From Clostridia bacterium (GTDB lineage: Bacteria; Bacillota; Clostridia; Peptostreptococcales; Anaerovoracaceae), in assembly GCA_900766045.1 (NCBI GenBank), contig CAAFTW010000016.1, positions 1 to 12,705 of the forward strand: 12,705 bases of DNA, read 5' to 3'. Below are positions 5,322 to 12,705 of this stretch, one piece after another. The position numbers and the translations under genes were made by a program. Numbering within the stretch: position 1 is the stretch's first letter; the number at the start of each line of letters is the position of its first letter. Below the pieces are notes generated by a model. The model was not told where the DNA came from. It saw only the letters and a program-made list of their open reading frames with translations, and ran no database searches.

Positions 5322-6653
5322 ATGAGTGTATTTTCAAAGCTTTTTAAATCAAGAGACGAGCCAAAGAACGCCACGAACGGTTCCGGCTACCGCTACTACT
5401 TTGGTGGGACGACCTCCGGCAACACCGTAACAGAACGGTCTGCCATGCAGATCTCCGCGGTGTATTCGTGTGTGCGTGTACTTTCAGAAGCCATCGCCTC
5501 TCTCCCACTCCACCTCTATGAATATACGGAAGAAAGCAGCAAAATAAAAGCGGTCAAGCATCCGCTCTACCGGCTCCTTCACGATGAACCAAATCCAGAG
5601 ATGACGTCTTACATTTTCCGGGAAACACTGATGACGCATCTCCTGCTGTGGGGTAACGCCTATGCCCAGATCATACGGAACGGACGCGGTGAAGTTGCTT
5701 CGCTCTACCCTCTCATGGCAAACCGTATGCGAGTAGACCGTGATGAAAACGGTCACATCTACTACGAGTACCAGATGAATACATCGGATGCTCCTACCAT
5801 GAAAACTGGAACAGTAAGGCTTTCTCCAAGCGAAGTGCTGCATGTACCTGGGCTTGGATTTGACGGCCTTGTCGGCTACTCCCCGATTGCGATGGCGAAG
5901 AATTCCATCGGCATGGCAATGGCAACCGAAGAATATGGTGCGTCCTTCTTTAAGAACGGCGCTAACCCGTCCGGCGTTCTTTCCATGCCAGGAACCGTGA
6001 AGGACCCGGAAAAGATCCGCTCCTCCTGGGAGGCAGGATTCGGAGGAAGCCACAAAGCAAACAAGGTGGCAATTCTTGAAGAAGGCATGACGTATACGCC
6101 AATCTCCATTTCACCGGAGCAGGCGCAGTTTTTAGAAACGCGTAAGTTCCAGCTCGATGAGATCGCGAGAATCTTTCGTATTCCTCCACATCTCATTGGA
6201 GATCTGGAGCACGCGACGTTTTCGAATATCGAGGAACAGTCACTGGAATTTGTGACCTACACCCTGGAACCTTGGCTCGCCCGCTGGGAGCAGTCCATGC
6301 AGCGCTCTCTCCTACTCCCAGAGGAGAAAGAAAACTACTTCATCCGCTTTAACGTGGACGGCCTGCTCCGTGGTGACTACAGCAGCCGGATGAGTGGATA
6401 CGCGACCGGCATTCAGAATGGCATCTACTCCGTCAACGATGTCCGGGAACTTGAGAACATGGACCTGCTTTCCGACGAGGAAGGCGGAAACCTTCACATC
6501 CTGAACGGAAATGTCGTGAAACTCGCTGATGCAGGATCCGCATATGAGAAGAATACAGAAAATAAGGAGGACTCGGATGAATCCACAGAAGAAGTTCTGG
6601 AAATGGATAAGAAACAAAACACCCGCTCTGGAAAATCCAGACGAAGTAACTGA
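5322..6653 (+). CDS. Portal protein, HK97 family
   Basis: This 443-residue protein should form the dodecameric ring at one head vertex through which DNA enters and leaves. Family features are AVYSCVRVLSEAIASLPLHL (46-65), the FFKNGANPSGVL segment (209-220) and the strongly conserved IARIFRIPPHLIGD (281-294). Length is typical of the family. The last 40 residues are highly charged (NTENKEDSDESTEEVLEMDK), probably disordered, and are encoded where the protease gene begins. AGGAGGT at 5311-5317 fixes the start. It lies 15 bases after the terminase gene and overlaps the protease gene by 77 bases, so portal and protease are probably translated from the same message. Portal subunits are usually an early assembly nucleus onto which capsid proteins are recruited. 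Confidence 0.96.
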   Translation: MSVFSKLFKSRDEPKNATNGSGYRYYFGGTTSGNTVTERSAMQISAVYSCVRVLSEAIASLPLHLYEYTEESSKIKAVKHPLYRLLHDEPNPEMTSYIFRETLMTHLLLWGNAYAQIIRNGRGEVASLYPLMANRMRVDRDENGHIYYEYQMNTSDAPTMKTGTVRLSPSEVLHVPGLGFDGLVGYSPIAMAKNSIGMAMATEEYGASFFKNGANPSGVLSMPGTVKDPEKIRSSWEAGFGGSHKANKVAILEEGMTYTPISISPEQAQFLETRKFQLDEIARIFRIPPHLIGDLEHATFSNIEEQSLEFVTYTLEPWLARWEQSMQRSLLLPEEKENYFIRFNVDGLLRGDYSSRMSGYATGIQNGIYSVNDVRELENMDLLSDEEGGNLHILNGNVVKLADAGSAYEKNTENKEDSDESTEEVLEMDKKQNTRSGKSRRSN

Positions 6654-7419
6654 ATCAAGGACGCTGTTTCTAAACGGTACAATCGCTGAAGAGAGCTGGT
6701 TTGACGATGATGTCACCCCGTCTCTTTTTCGTTCTGACCTTAATTCTGGAACAGGCGACATCACGGTCTGGATCAACAGCCCCGGAGGTGACTGCTTTGC
6801 GGCAGCACAGATCTACAACATGCTCCGTGACTACAAAGGAAAGGTCACCGTAAAAATCGATGGTCTTGCCGCTTCGGCGGCATCGGTCATTGCAATGGCA
6901 GGCGATGAAGTACTGGTCTCCCCTGTTTCGATGTTCATGATCCATAACCCCTCGACCATCGCAATGGGTGATACGGCAGAAATGCAGAAAGCAATCGAAA
7001 TGCTTTCTGAGGTGAAAGCTTCCATCATCAACGCCTATCAGGAAAAGACGGGACTTTCCAGAAACAAGCTCAGCAGGTTGATGGATGAAGAAACCTGGAT
7101 GGATGCTGGAAAAGCGGTCGAGCTTCATTTCGCAAATGGTGTGATCAGCAGAGATGAGCTCTATCATACAAAGACAGTACCTGAGCCTATCGAAGATGAA
7201 CCGGAAGATCAGCTTTCCGGCATGATCTTCTCCCGCTATCAGGTTGCCGCTGCGATGAATAAAAAACTTTGTGATTATGCAAAGCGCACTGCTGCCCTAC
7301 CTGATCCAGAAACGCTTTCATTTGACAGCAGCAATCCACTGGACAGTACAGTCACTACAGAGAAATACCGAATCGATGATCTCGAAAAGAGACTCGATCT
7401 TATGAAACAGTTTATGTAG
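6577..7419 (+). CDS. ClpP-type prohead maturation protease
   Basis: This 280-residue serine protease of the ClpP/crotonase fold probably cleaves the capsid scaffold during prohead maturation. Motifs are WINSPGGDCFAAA (65-77), the nucleophile region DGLAASAAS with Ser100 as candidate nucleophile, MIHNP with His123 as candidate base, and MDEETWMDA with Asp170 as candidate third residue. The triad is assigned by comparison with ClpP. Residues 190-280 extend beyond the protease core, rich in acidic residues then helical; in phages this part may act as scaffold or be removed (inference). Start choice: the frame is open to 6529, but AAGGAGG at 6564-6570 lies 6 bases before the ATG at 6577, so the shorter form is preferred. 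The capsid gene follows after 13 bases. The gene begins inside the portal coding region. Confidence 0.94.
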   Translation: MNPQKKFWKWIRNKTPALENPDEVTESRTLFLNGTIAEESWFDDDVTPSLFRSDLNSGTGDITVWINSPGGDCFAAAQIYNMLRDYKGKVTVKIDGLAASAASVIAMAGDEVLVSPVSMFMIHNPSTIAMGDTAEMQKAIEMLSEVKASIINAYQEKTGLSRNKLSRLMDEETWMDAGKAVELHFANGVISRDELYHTKTVPEPIEDEPEDQLSGMIFSRYQVAAAMNKKLCDYAKRTAALPDPETLSFDSSNPLDSTVTTEKYRIDDLEKRLDLMKQFM

Positions 7420-7432
7420 AAGGAGGACACAC

Positions 7433-8626
7433 ATGAATATTCAGGAATTGATTACGAAGAGAGCAACAGCCTGGGAAGCTGCGAAAGCCTTCCTTGACGC
7501 TCATAGAAACACCGACGGACTTCTCTCGTCTGAGGACGGTGAAACCTACGACCGCATGGAGAAGGAAATCACCGATTACACGAAAGAGATCGAACGCCTG
7601 AACCGTCAGGCTGCGATCGAGGAGCAGATGGGTAAGCCGACTGCTTCTCCCCTCACGGGAAAGCCGGGAGATGGCATGAAGGACGAACCGGTAAAGAAAG
7701 GCCGTGCTTCCAAAGCTTATGCAAAAGCAATGCTTTCTGCGATGCGTACCGGATTCCATCAGATCAGCGATGTGCTTGAGGAAGGAAACGATGCCAACGG
7801 CGGTTACCTTGTTCCAGAGGAATGGGACAGCCGCCTGATCGATAAGCTCGAGGAAGAGAACATCTTCCGCGGTCTTGCCACCACCATCACCACTTCCGGA
7901 GAGCATAAAATCAATATCGCAGGAACAAAACCTGCTGCTGCATGGATTGAGGAAGGCGGTGCGCTGACGTTCGGAGATGCTACCTTTGACCAGATCGTGC
8001 TGGATGCGCATAAGCTCCATGTAGCGATCAAGGTTACCGAGGAGCTGCTCTATGACAATGCCTTCAATCTGGAAGGATATATCATCGACCAGTTTGGAAA
8101 AGCCATTGGTAACGCAGAGGAAGATGCTTTTCTGAACGGTGATGGCACCGGAAAGCCGCTTGGAATCTTCGCCGAAACTGGAGGCGGCGTGAAAGCCGTG
8201 ACGCTCGACAATGCTAAGATTTCAACCGATGACATTCTGACACTGATCTATTCCCTGAAGCGTCCGTACAGAAAGAACGCCCGTTTCATTTTAAACGACT
8301 CTACCCTTGCAGCGCTGCGGAAGCTCAAAGATACGAATGGTGCCTATATCTGGCAGCCGTCTTATCAGGCTGGAGAACCGGACAGACTCTGCGGATACTC
8401 TGTCCTTACCTCCGCTTACTGCCCGGGACTTGCTGCAGGAAAATCCGCCATTGCATTTGGAGATTTCTCCTACTACAACATCGGTGACCGCGGAACCCGG
8501 TCCATGCAGGAACTCCGTGAGCTGTTTGCCGGAAACGGCATGATTGGATACGTAGCCAAAGAACGTGTCGACGGAAAGCTGGTGCTCCCGGAGGCCGTAC
8601 AGACCCTTGGTGTAAAGAGCGCCTAA
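7433..8626 (+). CDS. Major capsid protein, HK97 family
   Basis: This 397-residue protein is the shell subunit. Residues 1-65 form a charged coiled-coil delta or scaffold domain (ITDYTKEIERLNRQAAIEEQ), then a flexible Gly/Pro/Lys linker (66-92). The HK97 fold probably begins near residue 110, with GGYLVPEEWDSRLID (123-137), WIEEGGALTFGD (171-182) and the family hallmark NGDGTGKPLGI (235-245). The upstream ClpP-type protease presumably cuts between the delta domain and the fold, roughly residues 85-110; the exact site is not visible. AAGGAGG at 7420-7426 fixes the start, right after the protease gene stop. It will be the most abundant head protein, matching the strong binding site. Confidence 0.97.
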   Translation: MNIQELITKRATAWEAAKAFLDAHRNTDGLLSSEDGETYDRMEKEITDYTKEIERLNRQAAIEEQMGKPTASPLTGKPGDGMKDEPVKKGRASKAYAKAMLSAMRTGFHQISDVLEEGNDANGGYLVPEEWDSRLIDKLEEENIFRGLATTITTSGEHKINIAGTKPAAAWIEEGGALTFGDATFDQIVLDAHKLHVAIKVTEELLYDNAFNLEGYIIDQFGKAIGNAEEDAFLNGDGTGKPLGIFAETGGGVKAVTLDNAKISTDDILTLIYSLKRPYRKNARFILNDSTLAALRKLKDTNGAYIWQPSYQAGEPDRLCGYSVLTSAYCPGLAAGKSAIAFGDFSYYNIGDRGTRSMQELRELFAGNGMIGYVAKERVDGKLVLPEAVQTLGVKSA

Positions 8627-8645
8627 TCGGTAAGGAGGGATTCGC

Positions 8646-8912
8646 GTGATCGTAACGGTTGATGAAATGAAGAATTATCTCCGTGTAGACGATGATGGAG
8701 ATGACGATCTGATCAAAAACATCATCGGATCCTCGGAGAAGCTTTGCGCTGACATTTTAAGAGTCGAGGAACTTCCAAGCCAGGAAAACATAAAGGTCGC
8801 TGTGATGTATGCGGCGGCCTATCTTTATGAACACCGGGAGGAAGCTGATCATCACGCTCTTACGATCACGCTGAGAAGTCTCCTGTTTGGAGATAGAAAG
8901 GCGGAATTTTAA
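8646..8912 (+). CDS. Head-tail connector protein, gp6-like
   Basis: This 88-residue, mostly helical protein matches the Phage_gp6 / gp15-type connector family that binds under the portal ring. Features are the MIVTVDEMKNYLRVDDDGDD start, IKNIIGSSEKLCADIL, and a tyrosine-rich helix AVMYAAAYLYEHREEA followed by LTITLRSLLFGDR. Length is normal for the family. The start is GTG, with AAGGAGG at 8632-8638 placed 7 bases before it. It follows the capsid gene by 19 bases and its TAA overlaps the next gene's ATG by one base, giving translational coupling with the adaptor. Confidence 0.92.
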   Translation: MIVTVDEMKNYLRVDDDGDDDLIKNIIGSSEKLCADILRVEELPSQENIKVAVMYAAAYLYEHREEADHHALTITLRSLLFGDRKAEF

Positions 8913-9244
8913 TGAACATCGCACTTCTGAATGAGCGGATCATGATTCAGAAATCAGAAGTTTCTTCTGATGCCATTGGAAACCGCATCAGCACCTGGAA
9001 AGATTACTTCTCCTGCTACGTAGCGGTCAGCTCAGAATCACCAAAAGAAGAAACGGCTGCAGGAGTCACCTGGGATGAAAGCATAATCGACTTTACGGTC
9101 CGCTGGTGCAAGGAAACGGCAGCGCTTAGATCGAAAGGATACCGGGTAGTTTTCCAGGATGCAATTTACAGCATCGAAGGAATTGACCATATGAACTTTA
9201 AGAAGAAAGCGATCAAGCTTCACTGCAGAAGGAGCACGTCATGA
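8912..9244 (+). CDS. Head-tail adaptor (phage head-tail joining family)
   Basis: This 110-residue protein probably closes the head by docking on the gp6-like connector and joining it to the tail tube. The pattern fits the SPP1 gp16 / Phage_H_T_join type: NERIMIQKSEVSSDAIGNRI near the start, WKDYFSCYVAV, TVRWCKETAALRSKGYRVVF and YSIEGIDHMNFKKKAIKLHC at the end. It is beta-rich with no membrane segment. Its ATG overlaps the previous stop (TAATG), and its own stop overlaps the next ATG (ATGA), so the connector genes look translationally coupled. No strong ribosome binding site stands before this start, consistent with coupling. Confidence 0.88.
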   Translation: MNIALLNERIMIQKSEVSSDAIGNRISTWKDYFSCYVAVSSESPKEETAAGVTWDESIIDFTVRWCKETAALRSKGYRVVFQDAIYSIEGIDHMNFKKKAIKLHCRRSTS

Positions 9245-9621
9245 GTCAGAAAGTAACGGTTGACGGTCTTGCGGATGCGATCAACAAAGAGCTAAAAGAA
9301 TACGCAGAATCCACCTCGGAATCCGTAAAAGATGCAGTCAAGAAAACCGGAAGGTCTGTCCGTAAGGATATCTCTGCTGCTGCTCCACAAAGGACTGGCG
9401 CTTACGCAAAGAGCTGGTCGGTAAAGACGACGAAGGAAACCTCAACTTCTCTTCAGGTCACAGTTTATTCGAGAAACCGCTACCAGCTTGCGCATTTGTT
9501 AGAGCATGGCCATGCCAAGAGGGGCGGAGGAAGAGTCGCGGCGAGACCGCATATCGCTCCAGCTGAGGAGCGCGGAGAAAAACAGCTAGAACGTATGATC
9601 AGAAAGGGAATCGAAAAATGA
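9241..9621 (+). CDS. HK97 gp10-family tail/neck protein
   Basis: This 126-residue protein belongs to the HK97 gp10-like family of neck or tail-completion proteins. Hallmarks are AAAPQRTGAYAKSW (47-59), HLLEHGHAKRGGGRVAARPH (85-104) and the final helix EERGEKQLERMIRKGI. Residues 1-45 are a charged helix (ADAINKELKEYAESTSESVK). AGAAGGAG at 9227-9234 precedes the ATG, which overlaps the previous gene's stop (ATGA). The next gene overlaps in the same way. The position between adaptor and tail terminator fits the standard siphovirus order. Confidence 0.93.
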   Translation: MSQKVTVDGLADAINKELKEYAESTSESVKDAVKKTGRSVRKDISAAAPQRTGAYAKSWSVKTTKETSTSLQVTVYSRNRYQLAHLLEHGHAKRGGGRVAARPHIAPAEERGEKQLERMIRKGIEK

Positions 9622-9968
9622 ATGGGATCACCTCATTGTTAGAAATAACCGGAATCCCCTTTGCCTATGATCACTTTGCCGAGGGAGACTCGCCTGATCC
9701 GCCGTTTCTCTGTTGGATGACCTTCCAGAGCGATCACTTCTCTGCAGATGGAAGTGCTTACCTAAAGATCAGCGAAGTTCACCTTGAGCTGTACACGGAT
9801 AGAAAAGACTTAGCTTCTGAAAAGGAAGTCGAGGATGTTCTGGAGAGCAGCGGGATCTTTTACAGCAAGTCCGAAGTCTGGATCGAAACCGAGAAGCTTT
9901 TTGAGGTGCTCTACATTTTTGAAATGGAGGATCAAGCAATATGGGAAACAAAGTCAAATACAATTTAA
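9618..9968 (+). CDS. Tail terminator/completion-like protein
   Basis: This 116-residue protein most likely caps the tail tube, ending its growth and linking it to the neck. The sequence itself is not highly diagnostic: GIPFAYDHFAEGDSPDPPFL, then SDHFSADGSAYLKISEVHLE, LYTDRKDLASEKEVEDVLES and KLFEVLYIFEMEDQ. The pattern of strands, YTD and a long helix is typical of gpU-like and phi13-type tail completion proteins. The assignment rests mainly on gene order, between the gp10-like gene and the major tail gene. The start overlaps the previous stop (ATGA), and the end overlaps the major tail gene by 28 bases. Confidence 0.75.
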   Translation: MNGITSLLEITGIPFAYDHFAEGDSPDPPFLCWMTFQSDHFSADGSAYLKISEVHLELYTDRKDLASEKEVEDVLESSGIFYSKSEVWIETEKLFEVLYIFEMEDQAIWETKSNTI

Positions 9969-10561
9969 AGAATGTCTACGCGGCAAAGCTGACGGAAACG
10001 GTTAAAGACTGCGTCACCACGTTCACCTACGATACGCCAAAAGCGATCCCTGGTGCGGTGTCCATCAGCCTGGATGCTGAAGGAGAGACAAAAGCATTCT
10101 ATGCAGACGGCATTGTCTACTTCCGCTCTGTCACAAACAACGGATACTCTGGAGATCTTGAGATCGCCCTGATCCCAGAGTGGTTTCGGACGGAGATTCT
10201 GCAGGAAGTGCTCGATGATAAAGGCGTGCTGGTGGAAAAGAGTGGCCTTAGTGATACGGTAAAGTTCGCTCTGCTCTTTGAGTTTGATGGAGATATCCGT
10301 TCTATCCGTCACGTGCTCTACTACTGCACGGCATCAAGACCGTCTCTTGAGTCGGAAACCAAGGAAGACACCATCGAGCCAGGCACAGAGAAGCTTTCCA
10401 TCACCGCAGACCCGCGCTCCGACGGTCTCGTGAAGGCTAGATCAGGAGACACCACGGATGAGGCTGCATACGACAACTGGTACAAGGCTGTCTACCTTCC
10501 GACGGAGACGGCTGCATCCACTGGTACGGCTTCATCATCGACGTCGACAAGTGGAAAGTAA
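9941..10561 (+). CDS. Major tail protein, phi13 type
   Basis: This 206-residue protein should be the repeated ring subunit of the tail tube. It resembles the phi13-family major tail proteins: MGNKVKYNLKNVYAAKL, then KAIPGAVSISLDAEGETKAF, YSGDLEIALIPEWF, and FEFDGDIRSIRHVLYYCTAS, followed by an acidic stretch and TADPRSDGLVKARSGD. The last 20 residues (LPTETAASTGTASSSTSTSG) are Ser/Thr-rich low complexity, probably an exposed flexible tail. GGAGG at 9926-9930 precedes the ATG by 10 bases. The chaperone gene follows after 12 bases. No C-terminal Ig-like extension by frameshift is possible here, because the next gene's binding site begins at the stop codon. Confidence 0.93.
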   Translation: MGNKVKYNLKNVYAAKLTETVKDCVTTFTYDTPKAIPGAVSISLDAEGETKAFYADGIVYFRSVTNNGYSGDLEIALIPEWFRTEILQEVLDDKGVLVEKSGLSDTVKFALLFEFDGDIRSIRHVLYYCTASRPSLESETKEDTIEPGTEKLSITADPRSDGLVKARSGDTTDEAAYDNWYKAVYLPTETAASTGTASSSTSTSGK

Positions 10562-10573
10562 AGGAGGCAGGAT

Positions 10574-10948
10574 ATGCTTGAAAAAACAATCGAGATCAGC
10601 GGAAAACCGGTCACGTTCCGCTCGTCTGCTGCAATTCCTCGTATTTATCGGCTCAAGTTCAAGAGGGATATCTTTAAAGACCTTGCAAAGCTGGAGAAAT
10701 CCTACCGAAACAAGGCGCAGGATTCCGAGGACCTTGAGATTGATGACCTTGAGATTTTTGAAAACGTAGCCTACATCATGGCCTATCATGCAGATCCGAC
10801 GATCCCGAAGACCATTGATGAGTGGCTCGATCAGTTCGAGATGTTTTCGATCTATCAGGTACTTCCAGAGATCTTAGAGCTTTGGGGAAGCAATCTTATT
10901 ACGGATGTGCAGGCAAAAAAAGACTTCGCAGAAGTGAGCGGGAAATGA
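10574..10948 (+). CDS. Tail assembly chaperone, gpG-like
   Basis: This 124-residue protein is the short form of the tail assembly chaperone that binds the tape measure protein during tail building. Sequence features include ISGKPVTFRSSAAIPRIYRL, KRDIFKDLAKLEKSYRNKAQ, the acidic EDLEIDDLEIFENVAYIMAY and TIDEWLDQFEMFSIYQVLPE. AAAGGAGG at 10559-10566 supports the ATG. Near its 3' end, codons GCA AAA AAA form a slippery site (10915-10921), allowing a fraction of ribosomes to shift by -1 and continue through the next frame to 11107. The shifted product would be about 178 residues. The order chaperone, frameshift, tape measure is the classic siphovirus layout. Confidence 0.9.
   Translation: MLEKTIEISGKPVTFRSSAAIPRIYRLKFKRDIFKDLAKLEKSYRNKAQDSEDLEIDDLEIFENVAYIMAYHADPTIPKTIDEWLDQFEMFSIYQVLPEILELWGSNLITDVQAKKDFAEVSGK
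10915..10921 (+). other. Programmed -1 ribosomal frameshift site (A AAA AAA)
   Basis: Seven A in a row begin at the third base of the GCA codon, so the zero-frame codons are AAA AAA, exactly the X XXY YYZ phasing needed for a -1 shift. The next base is G. After the shift, reading continues RLRRSEREMTTPLF and stays open to the TAG at 11107-11109. A small hairpin (ACTTC, GCA loop, GAAGT, 10923-10935) lies one base downstream, closer than usual, so its role is doubtful. Frameshifting between G and T genes is well established for siphoviruses; use of this site is inferred. Confidence 0.8.
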
Positions 10949-11109
10949 CCACCCCGCTCTTTCTTCTGCGCTGCATCGAGATCGGAATTTCTATTCGTGA
11001 CCTAGATCTTCTTTCCATCGGCCTTGTCCTAGACATCTGGACAGAAAAGGCAAATGATGATGTGAAGTACAGAAGGCTTGCGACCCAGGAAGATTTTGAC
11101 CGTTTTTAG
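10945..11109 (+). CDS. Tail assembly chaperone T-part (gpGT extension)
   Basis: This reading frame, one base behind the gpG-like frame, supplies the C-terminal extension of the long chaperone form. From the frameshift at 10921 it adds about 62 residues; from the ATG at 10945 alone it would be a 54-residue protein, MTTPLFLLRCIEIGISIRDL and onward to YRRLATQEDFDRF. I recognise this T-part in Clostridia and Bacillota phages, usually starting MTTPLF and ending QEDxDRF. The ATG overlaps the gpG stop (ATGA), so coupled re-initiation is a real alternative, though only a weak binding site (GAGCGGGA) precedes it. In lambda, the T-part recruits tail tube subunits to the tape measure complex. The tape measure start follows after 13 bases. 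Confidence 0.78.
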   Translation: MTTPLFLLRCIEIGISIRDLDLLSIGLVLDIWTEKANDDVKYRRLATQEDFDRF

Positions 11110-11122
11110 GAGGTGAAGGCCA

Positions 11123-12705
11123 GTGGCAAGCAGAATCAAAGGAATAACCGTTGAGATCGGAGGAGACACCACAGGTCTTGAGAAGGCACTGAAATCGGTC
11201 AACAGCACGATCCGAAGCACGCAGTCCTCCCTTCGTGATGTGAACCGGCTTCTTAAGCTTGACCCAAAGAACACAACCCTTCTTACCCAGAAGCAGAAGA
11301 TGCTAAAGGATGCCATCGGCTCGACTAAGGAAAAGCTGGAAAGCTTAAAGGAGGCCCAGGTGCAGGCCAAGCAGCAGCTGGAAAATGGTGACCTTGGCCA
11401 GGACAAGTATGACGCCCTCCAGCGTGAGATTGCCGAGACAGAGTCTAAACTTAAGAGCCTGGAAAAAGAGTCCAAGAGCTTCGGGTCCGTCTCTTCACAG
11501 AGGATTGCCGCCGCTGGTGAAAAGGTAAAGTCTGTCGGTGAGAAGATGTCTGATGCCGGTGAAAAGATGACGGTCGGCTTCACGGCACCTGTCGTTGCTG
11601 GCGCGACTGCTGCGGTTAACTCCTACGGAAATGTTGACAAGCAGTTCAACTTGGTCAAGCAGACGATGGGAAGTACAGCAAACAGCGCAGAAGACTTTAA
11701 GGGTCTTTGGAATCAGATCGGTGAGTCGGCGAAGTCATCCGTCTTTGGCATGCAGGATGCTGCGGACGCGACGCTGAACTTCGCTCGTCAGGGATTCACC
11801 GCCAAGCAGGCAACGGACATGCTGACTCCTGCGATGAACCTTGCGGCAGGAACAGGTACCGACCTTTCTGAAGTTACCTCTGGCCTTGGAAATGCAATGA
11901 AGATGTTTGGAGCAAACTCCTCTGAGGCAGCATCCTACTCGGATGTCTTAGCTAAAGCCCAGGCACAGGCAAACACGAATACCTCGGAGCTGTTTGAGTC
12001 TATCTCTGTTGCTGGCCCAATCTGCAAGACCGTCGGATGGGACATTCGGGACTTAGCGACTTTAACCGATGTCTTTGGAAACGCCGGTATCTCCGGATCT
12101 GAAGGAGCAAACGCCCTGAAGACCGGCCTAGCTCGCCTGGCGTCTCCTGCGAAATCTGGAGCCGAGGCCATGGATCAGCTGAAACTTTCCACCGGACAGA
12201 CTTACGCAATCTTTAACGACAACGGAACGCTCAAGGATATGCCGACCGTACTTAAGAACCTTAACTCTGCGTTTTCCGGGCTTTCTGATCAGGAAAAGCT
12301 GGAAGCTGCAGCAAACATCTTCGGAAAACAGCAGATGTCCAAGTGGCTGACGCTGATCCAGACATCGCCGAAAGACATAGGATCTTTAAGAGATGCGTTA
12401 GACAGCGCGGGAGGGTCTGCTGGAAAGATGTCAAAAGCACTGATGTCTGGTACCGGAGGTACGATTGAGCAGCTGAAATCGACCTTTGATGTTCTGGTGG
12501 TTACTATCGGGCAGCTGATCGCGCCAGTGCTCCAAAAGTTCTTTACGCAGCTGATCTCGATCATGAATGCCATTATGAACATGAACCCGGCGATGCAAAG
12601 AATTGTGCTCACCTTGATCGGAGTTGCTGCTGCGATCGGCCCGCTTCTGATCACTATTGGTAAGATTGCAACTGGCGTAGGAACGCTGATGACGCTTGCC
12701 CCTAA
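11123..12705 (+). CDS. Tape measure protein (N-terminal part, runs off the window)
   Basis: The frame is open from GTG at 11123 to the window end, covering 527 residues without a stop; the rest lies beyond. It is the tail-length ruler, expected to be threaded in the tail tube and ejected during infection. The start ASRIKGITVEIGGDTTGLEK, then SSLRDVNRLLKLDPKNTTLL and a long charged coiled coil (about 30-120), are typical of Bacillota tape measure proteins. A TP901-like core follows around 150-420 (FARQGFTAKQATDMLTPAMN, GNAMKMFGANSSEAASY). A hydrophobic segment lies near the end (about 490-527: IVLTLIGVAAAIGPLLITIG), a likely membrane-active helix. AGGAGGT at 11108-11114 lies 8 bases before the GTG and overlaps the stop of the chaperone frame. 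Confidence 0.95.
   Translation, partial: MASRIKGITVEIGGDTTGLEKALKSVNSTIRSTQSSLRDVNRLLKLDPKNTTLLTQKQKMLKDAIGSTKEKLESLKEAQVQAKQQLENGDLGQDKYDALQREIAETESKLKSLEKESKSFGSVSSQRIAAAGEKVKSVGEKMSDAGEKMTVGFTAPVVAGATAAVNSYGNVDKQFNLVKQTMGSTANSAEDFKGLWNQIGESAKSSVFGMQDAADATLNFARQGFTAKQATDMLTPAMNLAAGTGTDLSEVTSGLGNAMKMFGANSSEAASYSDVLAKAQAQANTNTSELFESISVAGPICKTVGWDIRDLATLTDVFGNAGISGSEGANALKTGLARLASPAKSGAEAMDQLKLSTGQTYAIFNDNGTLKDMPTVLKNLNSAFSGLSDQEKLEAAANIFGKQQMSKWLTLIQTSPKDIGSLRDALDSAGGSAGKMSKALMSGTGGTIEQLKSTFDVLVVTIGQLIAPVLQKFFTQLISIMNAIMNMNPAMQRIVLTLIGVAAAIGPLLITIGKIATGVGTLMTLAP

Noticed and set aside
6529..6576. Longer start for the protease
   Set aside because: AAGGAGG at 6564-6570 lies inside this extension and correctly placed for the ATG at 6577. 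The added residues are basic and unlike the family.
10458..10769. 103-codon plus-strand frame across the major tail and chaperone genes
   Set aside because: It overlaps two well-supported genes in another frame and encodes an arginine-rich, low-complexity product typical of a shadow frame.

Overview
The window is a stretch of a tailed-phage or prophage genome with HK97-type head genes and a siphovirus-like tail, almost certainly from a Gram-positive Bacillota host. Strong AGGAGG-type ribosome binding sites precede most genes, GTG and TTG starts occur, and the protein families resemble those of prophages in gut Clostridia. The host genus cannot be fixed from the sequence. All convincing genes are on the + strand and closely packed; no rRNA, tRNA, CRISPR array or insertion sequence was seen.

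Region 1 (1-1908) holds an HNH endonuclease overlapping an orphan DNA methyltransferase with a ParB-like N-terminal domain. Region 2 (1909-3698) is an accessory island of three small genes: a 'virulence-related' family protein and two small acidic proteins of unknown function. Each is preceded by a near-copy of the same roughly 47-base promoter-like leader. The second and third are followed by related hairpins ending in the shared string TTTCTCGTACAGAA, and a further terminator lies just before the terminase gene. This promoter-gene-terminator layout is the most unusual part of the window.

Region 3 (3699-8626) is the packaging and head module: terminase large subunit, portal, ClpP-type prohead protease and major capsid protein. 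No small terminase gene is visible; if present it is probably upstream of base 36. Region 4 (8646-9968) holds four connector genes: gp6-like head-tail connector, head-tail adaptor, HK97 gp10-like protein and a tail-terminator-like protein. Region 5 (9941-12705) is the start of the tail module: phi13-type major tail protein, tail assembly chaperones with a well-placed -1 frameshift site (A AAA AAA), and a tape measure gene that runs off the window end.

The terminase pumps DNA through the portal into a prohead built from the capsid protein and matured by the ClpP-type protease. The connector proteins close the head and join it to a tail whose length is set by the tape measure with help from the chaperones. 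The methyltransferase probably protects phage DNA from host restriction. The island genes are not needed for this assembly pathway and look like exchangeable cargo.
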